From: Oscillospiraceae bacterium
GTDB lineage: Bacteria > Bacillota > Clostridia > Oscillospirales > JAAYXM01
Length of the DNA: 45,384 bases
Assembly (NCBI GenBank): GCA_017439555.1
Contig: JAFSIZ010000191.1
Location: 1-45,384, forward strand
Direction of reading: 5' to 3'
Position 1 is the first letter of the stretch; the number at the start of each line of letters is the position of its first letter. A model generated the notes under the pieces. The model saw nothing but the letters and a program-made list of their open reading frames with translations, was not told the DNA's origin and did no database searches. Positions 26,002-33,897 of this stretch are shown here, one piece after another. The position numbers and the translations under genes were made by a program.

Positions 26002-26913
26002 TTATCGCACAGGCGGCAGCTGCTCACCCGAGATGATTGTCGCAGGTTTTCTCTCGCAATAGCTGCACGCAGGCAGATGCCTTATCGCAAAGAATTTCCT
26101 TATCTTTTCCTTTGCCTCTTCCTTGCTCTTTATTTCGTCAAAGCAGATGACATCGTCTCCGCCGCTCTCTATTCCATGCTGTGCGAGATAGCTCGCGCGG
26201 CCGCAGCGATAGAGCGTTTTGTTGTTATAGATCGAGCAGCTGTTCATCGTGCAGTGAATAAACATATCATCGAGCTCGCGCCTGCTGTGGGCGCGCTTTT
26301 CTATCTCTCCGAAATCCAGCCACTCAGGATGGAACTGTGATACATAGAAAATCCCATATTCCCGAAGCTTTTCGCGCAGCTTCTCACGCGTTTCGATGTG
26401 ACGCGCGTCTATGTGTTCATATTCCGAAAGGTGAACAGACGCGCCGCTGTCCCTTATCGCGCAAAGTGTTTCGTCATCCGGAATTATCGTTCCGTTTGTC
26501 GTTACCTCAAGATGCTCTATCTTTTCATATGATGCGCAGATTCTTATGATTTCCGCAAGCTGCGGATTGAGAAACGGCTCACCGCCGATAATACTTCCGA
26601 CGCATATCCTGTCAACGTATTTTGTCAGCAGGTCAAGATTTTCGCGTATTTCCTCAGGCGGCATATGGCGCTTTTCCCGATAATAGGGAATGCATTTCGC
26701 ACATCTTTTACAGCGCAGGTTACAATGCGTTGTCACATCTATGTCGATAAACGGAATAACCGTCTCCGATTCCGTGTTCATCACAAGCTTCAGCTTCTCA
26801 TACAGCGTGCGCTTGATTTTGCGCTGTCTGTCAAACCCGAAGATGCGGATTCTGCCATAATATCTGAACCGCCCGAGCCGCGGCAGGATATATCTGAGTT
26901 TTTTACGAAACAT
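26002..26913 (-). CDS. Radical SAM enzyme, fourth of the operon
   Basis: The protein has 303 residues. CNLRCKRC carries Cys64, 68 and 71 and an extra CAKC follows; IGGEPFLNPQL is at 109-119. After the barrel come HCTMNSC, YRCGR and ACSYC, which could ligate an auxiliary cluster. The N-terminal 40 residues are very basic (KKLRYILPRLGRFRYYG), unlike the other three, and may contact membrane or nucleotide-charged surfaces. GGAGG is 6 bases before ATG 26913. It differs in family from the SPASM trio and is separated from them by the UbiA/idi/APH block. Confidence 0.92.
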   Translation of the reverse strand: MFRKKLRYILPRLGRFRYYGRIRIFGFDRQRKIKRTLYEKLKLVMNTESETVIPFIDIDVTTHCNLRCKRCAKCIPYYREKRHMPPEEIRENLDLLTKYVDRICVGSIIGGEPFLNPQLAEIIRICASYEKIEHLEVTTNGTIIPDDETLCAIRDSGASVHLSEYEHIDARHIETREKLREKLREYGIFYVSQFHPEWLDFGEIEKRAHSRRELDDMFIHCTMNSCSIYNNKTLYRCGRASYLAQHGIESGGDDVICFDEIKSKEEAKEKIRKFFAIRHLPACSYCERKPATIISGEQLPPVR

Positions 26914-26937
26914 CCCTTACCTCCGCAATATATAAGG

Positions 26938-27798
26938 CTAAATGTTGATTATGCCGCACTTTATGCTTCCGTGGTATTTCCCGGCAAGGTGGCATATGAT
27001 TTCCACAACGAACAGCCACGCGAACTTCCTGCCGAGGAGCGTTCCCCATATGTTTTTGAAGAGCGCACCGTATAGCCTTGTGTCTATGCAGAATTTCTTC
27101 CCCGAATAGACCTTCTGCAGCTTTGAGCTTGAAACGCCGTTGCGGAAGCTCTTTCTGCAGATTCCCTTGAGATTTCTCGGCGAATGTGCAATGATTTTTG
27201 CCGACGGCACATATTTGAGCACAGCGCCTTCGTCCAGCGCTCTCCAGCAGATATCGATATCCTCTGCATTGTTTGCAAAGTAATCGCTGAAGCCGCCTAT
27301 TTTTTCGAGCAGCTCGCGCTTATACGCACAGCTCGCCGTGATAAACGCCGTGTTGAGCGTTTTGTCCTTGACATAATATGGCTCGTCGCCATAGGACATC
27401 AGAATCTGGAGCGACAGATGCCCCCAGAATTCTTCATAGATATTGTCTGTCTCCGCAGGCTCGATATATGTTCCGAGCCCGTCTATATTGTCCTCACAGA
27501 AAGCCTTTCTGATTTCTGCAAGCCATTCTTTATCCGGGATGCAATCGGCATCTATGAATGCGATCACATCGCCCTTTGCCGCCTTGATGCCTGCGTTTCT
27601 GCCGCCTGCCGCGTGCCTTTTCTCATTGTCGATGACGATTGCGCCATATTCCTTTGCAATCTCAACCGTGCGGTCCCGGGATTTTCCGTCAGCAACGATG
27701 ATTTCATATGGCTTTTCCGAGCCTTCCGACAACGCCTGCAGGCAGTTGCCGATGCAGCTTTCCTCGTTATATGCAGGAATAACAACCGAAATATTCAT
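26938..27798 (-). CDS. Glycosyltransferase family 2
   Basis: The protein has 286 residues with GT-A fold signatures: SVVIPAYNEESCI at the start, VADGKSRDRT, the metal-binding AFIDADC, and ADA/ED-type NNAEDIDICWRA with the catalytic Asp. A C-terminal hydrophobic segment around LFVVEIICHLAG may associate with the membrane. GT2 enzymes transfer a sugar from a nucleotide donor, here perhaps UDP-GlcA or UDP-xylose, to a lipid carrier or an acceptor. It is 24 bases from the fourth radical-SAM gene. Confidence 0.92.
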   Translation of the reverse strand: MNISVVIPAYNEESCIGNCLQALSEGSEKPYEIIVADGKSRDRTVEIAKEYGAIVIDNEKRHAAGGRNAGIKAAKGDVIAFIDADCIPDKEWLAEIRKAFCEDNIDGLGTYIEPAETDNIYEEFWGHLSLQILMSYGDEPYYVKDKTLNTAFITASCAYKRELLEKIGGFSDYFANNAEDIDICWRALDEGAVLKYVPSAKIIAHSPRNLKGICRKSFRNGVSSSKLQKVYSGKKFCIDTRLYGALFKNIWGTLLGRKFAWLFVVEIICHLAGKYHGSIKCGIINI

Positions 27799-27816
27799 TT
27801 TCCCTCTGTTCGCCCC

Positions 27817-29001
27817 TTATTTATTTTCCGTTATAAATCTTATTGCGTGTCCGTCATACATCAGCGCATCGCCCGACGCAAACTCAAGCTCAACCTCGCA
27901 TTTGAACAGCGCGTCTATATCCTGCTTCAGCTGCGGCAAGACGCGGAAATCCCCCGTCTGCTCCAGAATCACGCGCACCCTTTCGCCACGGATTGCGCGG
28001 TATTCGCCCATAAAGCCGTGTCTGAACAGGACCTCCTCAAGCATAGCCGGGAATATATATTCTCCGCCGATTTCGATGGAATCCGCCATTCTTCCCTTAT
28101 AGCGGAAGCGCGGCAGCCCTCTGCCGCAGAGGCAGGGTGTTGTATCCACAGCGATATAATCGTCAGTCCAGTATCTGAGTATCGGAAATCCCTTGTCCCA
28201 GAGCGTGGTATATACAGCGACTCCATATTCACCGGGCCCGACGGGCAGCCCCGTCTTCGGGTCAACGACCTCGATGAGCAGATATTCATCCGGATAGTGG
28301 ATGCCGCACTTGTGGCGGCATTCGCCGCCCATAGGTCCGAACACCTCGCTCATTCCGAACATACAATAGCAATCCGCGCCCCACGCCTTTTCGAGAGCAC
28401 GGCGCCTCCCCTCTGTCAGGAAGCCGCCGCCGAGAAGCATCATTCTGACATCTGATTCCTGCGCGGTTTTTTCAAATTCAGGGTTGCCGATTATCGAGCT
28501 CACGACGCTCGGCCTCGTCGCAACGATGGAGACCGGTAGCTTTGTTATGAAGTCCATCATATTGTCAGGCGATGGCTCCGGGCAGTTGACATAGCCGCTG
28601 CCCATAGTCGTGAACTGCCACATCATCGAATGTGCCATAACGCCTGTATCAACAGGCGCGAACACGCCGCCGAGGTCATCCGCCCTGACGCCGAGTTCCT
28701 CATAGAAGAGCTTTACAAACCTTTCGTGAACGGCCTTGTCCCTGTTGCTGTAGACATAGAAGGTCTTTTCACCTGTCGTGCCGCTGCTCGAGAAGATGCC
28801 ATAGACCTCGCCGGGGGAAGCAAAGCACCTGTCAAACGGCTTTGTCGCCCTTATGTCTTCCTTTTTCATAAAAGGAATTTTTGTAAACTGCTCATAGCTT
28901 TCAAAGGCATCAACTCCGCCGAGCCTGTCTGCATAGAAGCTTTTTTCAAAAACGCCTTGCTCATAAAGCGAGCGCAATTTCCCCATCACTTTTTCGTACA
29001 T
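27817..29001 (-). CDS. Phenylacetate-CoA ligase (PaaK)-like adenylate-forming enzyme
   Basis: This 394-residue ANL-superfamily protein has IFSSSGTTGEKTFYVY as the phosphate-binding P-loop, MFGMSEVFGPMGGEC as the adenylate motif and RYWTDDY as the hinge-region Asp. It is closest in style to PaaK and its shortened relatives, which activate aryl or acyl acids to AMP esters and then thioesters. The C-terminal domain is short but present. Similar truncated PaaK-like proteins load aryl groups in natural-product and capsule clusters. In this operon an aromatic or short acyl acid is a reasonable guess. Confidence 0.88.
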   Translation of the reverse strand: MYEKVMGKLRSLYEQGVFEKSFYADRLGGVDAFESYEQFTKIPFMKKEDIRATKPFDRCFASPGEVYGIFSSSGTTGEKTFYVYSNRDKAVHERFVKLFYEELGVRADDLGGVFAPVDTGVMAHSMMWQFTTMGSGYVNCPEPSPDNMMDFITKLPVSIVATRPSVVSSIIGNPEFEKTAQESDVRMMLLGGGFLTEGRRRALEKAWGADCYCMFGMSEVFGPMGGECRHKCGIHYPDEYLLIEVVDPKTGLPVGPGEYGVAVYTTLWDKGFPILRYWTDDYIAVDTTPCLCGRGLPRFRYKGRMADSIEIGGEYIFPAMLEEVLFRHGFMGEYRAIRGERVRVILEQTGDFRVLPQLKQDIDALFKCEVELEFASGDALMYDGHAIRFITENK

Positions 29002-29025
29002 ATTCTTATCCCCTTGTTTTCCCCT

Positions 29026-30138
29026 TTATAATACTATCATCATAACCGCCGCTATCACCATCAGCAGAACGAGCTGAAGCCACGTGTTATATGAACCGAT
29101 CTCAAGCATTCCGCCATATTGACCGAGATAATAGACCATCTGCCTGCGGATTTCCGAAAAGCGCCCCGAGGTCACACAGCGCCTGAGATATGCAAAATCG
29201 CTGTCGTGGATTAAAAGCTGTGCAACAAACTGCTGGAGCAAGGTCGCCTTCTTTTCCTTTGAAAGGCTGTTGACGAGAGCAGACATCACAAGATTTTCGG
29301 CAAGGAAAACCAGAGGTATGCCCGCAAGCACCCACCAGGCCTTTGATGCTATTGCTATCGCCGCAATCAGCAGCGAATAGATTATATAGAGCATACTGCG
29401 CTTCGGCAGAACGGTATCACCCCTGTCGGGATGCTTATGTATGAGATCGCAATCTGCAGTTCCATAGAAATTTAGCCTGCGGAACATCGCCCTGACGGGT
29501 ATCCACGTCTTTTTGCTGTGGTATACGCCTGCCTCCGATGCCGCGTTGATGACATAGCCCTTATCGCAGATTTTCATGCCGAGGTCAACATCCTCTCCTG
29601 CAGGTCTCCGGAACGTTTCGTCAAAGCCTCCCACCTCGAGGAATACGCTCTTTCTGACAGAGAAGTTTGCCGTCACGCCCCATTCTACACGAGGCAGAAA
29701 TCTCGGCAGATAGAAGCAGGTGAGAAACGGCGTCGCCTCTATCGCCTTCCAGAACCACGTATCCTCTCCGACAAACTCGAGAGGGCCTGCAACGGCGGCG
29801 ACCTTTTCATCCGTATATTTCTCGGCATAGCGCTCGAGTATGTGCTCTGTGCAGATGCAATCTGAATCGAGGAACAGGATGACATCGTTTTTCGCAAGCG
29901 TTACGCCATAGTTGCGCTTTGCGGCAACGCTGTTTTCATAGAACACATATTCACAGGAGTGCTCCTCACATACCTTCCTGACAGCTTCGCTCTCTTCGGG
30001 AATGCTGTCATCCACGATAAGCACTTCACATTCTCCGCAATAGTTCTTTCCGGCAACGTCTATGCTTTCGATAAGCTCTGTCAGAAGCTTTACTCTGCTC
30101 TTTGTTGCCACAACAATGCTGAAACTAATATTTTCCAT
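29026..30138 (-). CDS. Membrane-associated glycosyltransferase family 2, copy 1
   Basis: The protein has 370 residues. The N-terminal GT-A domain has FSIVVATKSRVKLL, ILFLDSDCI (DxD), and RRPAGEDVDLGMKI as the acceptor/catalytic region, then HSKKTW. The C-terminal third holds hydrophobic segments at about 248-290 and at the extreme end (354-370). It is clearly paralogous to the next gene upstream (shared HS-x-TW, layout and membrane segments). ATG 30138 follows AAAGGA. Two membrane-anchored GT2 enzymes suggest glycosylation of a lipid-bound acceptor on the cytoplasmic face. Confidence 0.93.
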   Translation of the reverse strand: MENISFSIVVATKSRVKLLTELIESIDVAGKNYCGECEVLIVDDSIPEESEAVRKVCEEHSCEYVFYENSVAAKRNYGVTLAKNDVILFLDSDCICTEHILERYAEKYTDEKVAAVAGPLEFVGEDTWFWKAIEATPFLTCFYLPRFLPRVEWGVTANFSVRKSVFLEVGGFDETFRRPAGEDVDLGMKICDKGYVINAASEAGVYHSKKTWIPVRAMFRRLNFYGTADCDLIHKHPDRGDTVLPKRSMLYIIYSLLIAAIAIASKAWWVLAGIPLVFLAENLVMSALVNSLSKEKKATLLQQFVAQLLIHDSDFAYLRRCVTSGRFSEIRRQMVYYLGQYGGMLEIGSYNTWLQLVLLMVIAAVMMIVL

Positions 30139-30153
30139 CTTTATATCCTTTCA

Positions 30154-31281
30154 TCAGCCTATGATAAGCTTATATACCGCCATCGCAAGAATCATCGAGA
30201 TGATTGAAATATAATAGAGCCAGGTTTTTCTCACACCGTTGCGGTAATCGTCTCTTATATGGTAGATTCCGAAATACTGCCCCTTGAAGGCCAGCGAGAG
30301 ATCGCGCTTTTTAAGCGACATCACAAGCCTCCAGAACCTGTATTTGCCCTGCTGGATGACACCCATCGTCCAGAAGAACGGATTTGTCTTTCCCTTGGTT
30401 GCGACGTGATAGCCATACATCATTCCATAGAGCAGCACATACCAACCGCCGAGAAAGACAAGCGGCACAAGCGATTGCTTCAAAAGCGCCATAAGTCCGC
30501 ATACCGCAGTTACGAGAGCGACCACATCACCTGTCATCGGAAGCCTTCTGTGAACAAGCTCCGGGTATCTTTTGAGGATATGGTATTCCATCGTGCCCCA
30601 GCGCTTTGCGCGGTCATTTACCGCCTTGCGCGAATTCCAGGTTTCCCTCGAATGATAGGTCACAGCCTCAGGTGTTGTCTTGATGAGGTTTCCCTCTTTT
30701 GTATAACGATAAGTCATATCGAGGTCGTCGCCGCCGAGCTTGAAGGGGAAATTCTCCTCAAACTTGCCGATTTTCAAAAGCTCGTCGCGGCGCAGTGCTA
30801 TGTTGTTGCCTATAGCCCAGGACACAAACGGCATCTGCTTTGCAAAGGCGAAGGAATCGAGAAAGGACGTATGCTCGATGACTCTGCCCCAGAATTTCTT
30901 TTTGCCGACAAACTCCGTCAGCCCGAAGGATGCTGTGATCTTCGGGTTTTCCTTGCCCTCGCGGAGCGTTTCGGCATGGTGATGCAGAAGCCCGGGCTTG
31001 ACCGTGACATCCGAATCAATGAACAGGATATATTCATATTGAGAGAGATCAATTCCTTTGTTTCTCTTCTTTCTCACACTGTCCACGCCATCTATGTAGC
31101 GCGCATCATATTTCTCACACGATGCAACAATGCTCGCCTTTTCTTCGTCCTTGCTGCTGTCAACGATCAGAACCTCTGTCTCGCCCTCGTCATAGCGCTG
31201 CCTCTCTTCGTAAAGAGATTCGAGCAGCGCATCGACAAGCTTCGAGCGGTTCCACGTCGGAATAACGATTGAAAAATTCAT
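30154..31281 (-). CDS. Membrane-associated glycosyltransferase family 2, copy 2
   Basis: The protein has 375 residues: FSIVIPTWNRSKLVDALL, ILFIDSDVTVK (DxD), KLGGDDLDMTYR (catalytic Asp) and YHSRETWN. Hydrophobic stretches lie at about 255-293 and at the C-terminus. Paralogous to the copy at 29026, but divergent in the first half, so it probably has a different donor or acceptor. It starts 3 bases after the XRE regulator stop, with GAGG upstream of ATG 31281, and is the first enzyme gene of the operon. Confidence 0.93.
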   Translation of the reverse strand: MNFSIVIPTWNRSKLVDALLESLYEERQRYDEGETEVLIVDSSKDEEKASIVASCEKYDARYIDGVDSVRKKRNKGIDLSQYEYILFIDSDVTVKPGLLHHHAETLREGKENPKITASFGLTEFVGKKKFWGRVIEHTSFLDSFAFAKQMPFVSWAIGNNIALRRDELLKIGKFEENFPFKLGGDDLDMTYRYTKEGNLIKTTPEAVTYHSRETWNSRKAVNDRAKRWGTMEYHILKRYPELVHRRLPMTGDVVALVTAVCGLMALLKQSLVPLVFLGGWYVLLYGMMYGYHVATKGKTNPFFWTMGVIQQGKYRFWRLVMSLKKRDLSLAFKGQYFGIYHIRDDYRNGVRKTWLYYISIISMILAMAVYKLIIG

Positions 31282-31284
31282 ATC

Positions 31285-31572
31285 CTAACCTCTCTTTTCA
31301 ATTAACCATTCTTTCAGCTCCGCATATGGAATATTGATGCATTTCAGATATTCCGAAGTCTGATAATCAAGAGAGCAGATGAACAGTATTGCCAGAAATA
31401 CCGACCATTTCATCGCGCTTTTTCCGCTCTCGATATTGACGATGGTCTGGCGGCTGACGCCGATGATATCGCCGAGATCCTGCTGTGTGAGATTGTTCAT
31501 TTTTCTGAGAACGGGCAATTCCTTTGCCAATTTTTCCGTGCACGATTTAAACAGTTCTTCCCTTTTTTCCAC
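31285..31572 (-). CDS. XRE-family helix-turn-helix regulator, head of the operon
   Basis: The protein has 95 residues. A Cro/C1-type HTH spans about 25-55 (NLTQQDLGDIIGVSRQTIV, then NIESGK). The C-terminal 40 residues (a Leu/Ile/Phe-rich segment, then charged) may be the dimerisation part. The start is GTG 31572 with GGAGGG seven bases upstream; no ATG is better placed. As the first gene of the 19-gene operon, with repeated motifs in its promoter region, it is likely an autoregulator of the pathway. Confidence 0.88.
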   Translation of the reverse strand: MEKREELFKSCTEKLAKELPVLRKMNNLTQQDLGDIIGVSRQTIVNIESGKSAMKWSVFLAILFICSLDYQTSEYLKCINIPYAELKEWLIEKRG

Positions 31573-31616
31573 AATGTTTCCCTCCGATTCAATATAAGAT
31601 CAGTGAGCTAATATCT

Positions 31617-31656
31617 AATATATACTAATATGTCGAAAAATTCAATATTTTGTCAA
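31617..31656 (-). promoter_or_regulatory. Promoter region of the 19-gene operon
   Basis: On the minus strand, TTGAAT (31640-31645), a 17-bp spacer and TATATT (31617-31622) form the best-spaced promoter. An alternative is TTGACA (31651-31656) with CATATT (31627-31632) at 18 bp. Both are upstream of GGAGGG and the GTG start. Confidence 0.6.
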
Positions 31657-31715
31657 AATTTTTTTCATTAATATGTCGCCTTTTTTGCCATTTTGATAAA
31701 TATTGCGACATATTG
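31625..31715. promoter_or_regulatory. Candidate operators for the XRE regulator
   Basis: Two direct copies of TAATATGTCG (within 31625-31635 and 31668-31678) and an inverted CGACATATTG (31706-31715) lie in the operon promoter region, with the first between the -35 and -10 boxes. They are the kind of repeated half-sites bound by XRE proteins. Experimental binding is not known. Confidence 0.55.
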
Positions 31716-31757
31716 CCGAGACTCACCTTTTTGCTCGTTTTCTGCATGGGGAGGAAT

Positions 31758-31997
31758 GCCAAAAGAGCCTTCCCCTTGAGGGGAAGGTGCCGGAGCAAAG
31801 CGGAGGCGGATGAGGTGGTAAAACGTTATCCCTTTTACAAGAACGTATGTTGTTAATTTACAAAAGACACGTATCTTCTTTGCTTTTCGGCAAAGAAGCA
31901 AAACGAATTCAAGGGGGGATTTCGATTTCCCCCCTTAAAAAACCCCCTTAAAACGATTGGGGCTCATCGCCCCAAACCCACAATCAAATAACAATGG
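31758..31997 (-). repeat. Interspersed palindromic repeat, copy B
   Basis: This is the reverse complement of copy C (45147-45384) along nearly its whole length. It contains the AAGATACGTGTCTTTT module, the GGGGGGATTTCGATTTCCCCCC palindrome, GGGGC...GCCCC, and the CTTCCCCTTGAGGGGAAG palindrome. It lies in the 31716-32060 stretch between operon and kinase gene, which has no convincing ORF. Confidence 0.9.
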
Positions 31998-32064
31998 TGG
32001 GAGAGGAAGCCTTTCGGGTAGAGCTACAACACCGCCATTACATAACGCAAGCCCGAAACACAAC

Positions 32065-32098
32065 AAAACACAGCGGCTTTATTATCAAAACCGCTGTG
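32065..32098 (-). terminator. Terminator of the kinase/isomerase pair
   Basis: On the minus strand CACAGCGG and CCGCTGTG enclose a 14-nt loop, and the stem is followed by a TTTT tract. It lies a few bases past the kinase stop. Confidence 0.8.
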
Positions 32099-32110
32099 CC
32101 TTTGCCTTAT

Positions 32111-33055
32111 TTAATTGTTGACTATCTCTTCAATCTCGCTCTGTGTGGGCATCGACCTGAGCGCACCCTTGCGCGAGGTTATGATTGATGCCGCGGCATT
32201 GGCGCGCCTGATGCAAACGTCAAAATCTTTAAAGCCATTGTCGAGAATATGGTTTATACAGCAACCCATAAACGTGTCTCCGGCGCCCGTTGTATCGACT
32301 GTGTCCTCACGCAGGAAGGCCGCCGCCTCAAAGCGTTCGCCGCCGTAAAATGCGCGGCTGCCGTCGCGCCCCATCGAGAACAGGATCAGCGGAATGTTAT
32401 ATTTCTCGCGCAGCTTTTCTATGCCCTTTTCATAATCCTGCTCACCTGTAAACCAGACAAGCTCATTATCCGAAATTTTGAGAATGTCGCAGAAGCGCAT
32501 CCCATAATCAAACGCTGCCCTTGCATCCTCCATTGAATCCCAGAGCATTTCGCGGAGGTTCGGATCAAACGATATTATACAGCCTGCGCTCTTCGCCACG
32601 TCAAGCGCCTTTTTCGTCGCACTGCGCACAGGCTCGTGCGTCATTGAGAGCGTGCCGAGGTGGAACACTCTCGACGCCTTTATAACCTCTTCGTCAACCT
32701 CATCGGCTGTCAGCATAATGTCTGCGCCCGAGTTGCGATAGAACGAAAAGCTGCGGTCGCCCGTCTCATCGTTTTCGACGAACGCAAGCGTCGTCCTCAC
32801 GTCCTTGTCAAGCCTGAGGTTTTCCGTATTTATCGAAAGCGCCTGAAGCTCGCTTTTAAGGCGACGCCCGAAAATATCATCGCCAACCTTTCCGATAAAC
32901 GCGCAGGATTTGCCCGAGCGCGCAAGCATCGCGAGCACATTACACACAGCGCCGCCCGGGCTCGCCTCAAAGGTGTTGTTGCCCTGCTCGCTCACGCCGT
33001 TGTTTATAAAATCTATAAGCAGCTCTCCGAGCGCCGTTATATCAAACCTTTTCAT
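32111..33055 (-). CDS. PfkB-family sugar kinase (probable fructokinase)
   Basis: The protein has 314 residues. PGGAVCNVLAMLARSG holds the PfkB signature 1, and DTVDTTGAGDTFMG the second, with catalytic Asp260. SFDPNLREMLW is typical of fructokinase-like members. It phosphorylates a ketose or related sugar in the cytoplasm. The upstream gene is a D-lyxose/D-mannose-type isomerase, 3 bases away, so mannose to fructose to fructose-6-phosphate is a reasonable two-step route. It has its own terminator. Confidence 0.9.
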   Translation of the reverse strand: MKRFDITALGELLIDFINNGVSEQGNNTFEASPGGAVCNVLAMLARSGKSCAFIGKVGDDIFGRRLKSELQALSINTENLRLDKDVRTTLAFVENDETGDRSFSFYRNSGADIMLTADEVDEEVIKASRVFHLGTLSMTHEPVRSATKKALDVAKSAGCIISFDPNLREMLWDSMEDARAAFDYGMRFCDILKISDNELVWFTGEQDYEKGIEKLREKYNIPLILFSMGRDGSRAFYGGERFEAAAFLREDTVDTTGAGDTFMGCCINHILDNGFKDFDVCIRRANAAASIITSRKGALRSMPTQSEIEEIVNN

Positions 33056-33058
33056 AGA

Positions 33059-33748
33059 TCAGTCCTCCGCCTTCGGGTATTCGTTGCAGAGCAGGCGATA
33101 TGGCGGCTCGTCCTCCTCGATTTCGGGGAATCGCCCGACAGGCGGATTGAAGCGGTTATCGTTGCTGTCATCGTTACACTGGCTGACCTCGCCGAGAAGC
33201 ACAGCGCCAGAGCCCGTCTCAACCTCAAAATCGTGATAGAGATATTGCTGTATCATAATGCTCTCGCCCGGCTTCAAGCGGATCTGCGTGCCTGCAGGAA
33301 CTGTATAGGTGCGGCCGTCGACATGGACGGTTACATCCGATTCATAATCAATCTCCTCATCCGGCAGGCTGTTGTAGACGCGGATAAGCACGTTTCCGCC
33401 GCCGCGGTTGATTATATCCTCCGTCTTATACCAATGGAAATGGTTCGGCGCATATTGCCCCTCCATCAGATAGAGCAGCTTTTCCGCATATGCCTTCGGG
33501 TATTTTTCCTCCATCGCGCGGTTGCCGTTGCGGATTGTGATGAGCGAAAAGCCGAATTTTTCAAACTCGCCCTTGCCATAGTCAGTTATATCCCAGCCGA
33601 GCATACAATCGCGCACCTCGTCGTATTCATGACCCTTTGTCTTCCACTGCTCAGGTGTGAAATGGCAGAACGGCGGCAGATAGCAGCAATGCTTCTCACA
33701 CATCGCCTCAAGCTCGCGAAGGGCTTTGTTTATCTCGCTTCTTTTCAT
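33059..33748 (-). CDS. D-lyxose/D-mannose ketol-isomerase (cupin)
   Basis: This 229-residue cupin-fold protein has the metal set His103/His105 (NHFHWYKTED), Lys108/Glu110 and His172 (YHDFE). It resembles D-lyxose isomerases of the YdaE group, which interconvert lyxose and xylulose and often mannose and fructose. The promoter lies upstream and the PfkB gene 3 bases downstream. The ribosome site is GAAAGGAAAG-like. The actual substrate should be checked; lyxose and mannose are both possible. Confidence 0.88.
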   Translation of the reverse strand: MKRSEINKALRELEAMCEKHCCYLPPFCHFTPEQWKTKGHEYDEVRDCMLGWDITDYGKGEFEKFGFSLITIRNGNRAMEEKYPKAYAEKLLYLMEGQYAPNHFHWYKTEDIINRGGGNVLIRVYNSLPDEEIDYESDVTVHVDGRTYTVPAGTQIRLKPGESIMIQQYLYHDFEVETGSGAVLLGEVSQCNDDSNDNRFNPPVGRFPEIEEDEPPYRLLCNEYPKAED

Positions 33749-33783
33749 ATCAGATCTTTCCTTTTCATATCATATTTGGATAT

Positions 33784-33812
33784 ATTTTACAATTATTTAT
33801 CCCCGGCGTCAA
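33784..33812 (-). promoter_or_regulatory. Promoter of the isomerase/kinase pair
   Basis: TTGACG (33807-33812), a 17-bp spacer and TAAAAT (33784-33789) on the minus strand, 36 bases before the isomerase start. Confidence 0.8.
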
Positions 33813-33841
33813 GGTTATATTCGAAAAATACAATATGTTCG

Positions 33842-33883
33842 AAAAAAAACATTCTCCGCCTGCCATTTTTGCAAACGGAGAAC
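33842..33883 (-). terminator. Terminator of the acyltransferase operon
   Basis: On the minus strand a stem pairs TTCTCCG with CGGAGAA (and adjacent bases), followed by an uninterrupted run of eight T. It lies downstream of the DHHW gene. Confidence 0.85.
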
Positions 33884-33897
33884 GAAATATTTACACA

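Noticed and set aside
24894-26036. A 380-codon plus-strand open frame
   Set aside because: It lies opposite idi and the APH-like kinase, both with conserved catalytic residues.
27184-28455. A 423-codon plus-strand open frame
   Set aside because: It is the shadow of the GT2 and PaaK-like genes on the other strand, with no ribosome site and a composition typical of antisense GC-rich frames.
31758-31997. CRISPR array
   Set aside because: Although palindromic, the copies are single and far apart, not a series of short repeats with equal spacers; no cas genes occur in the window.
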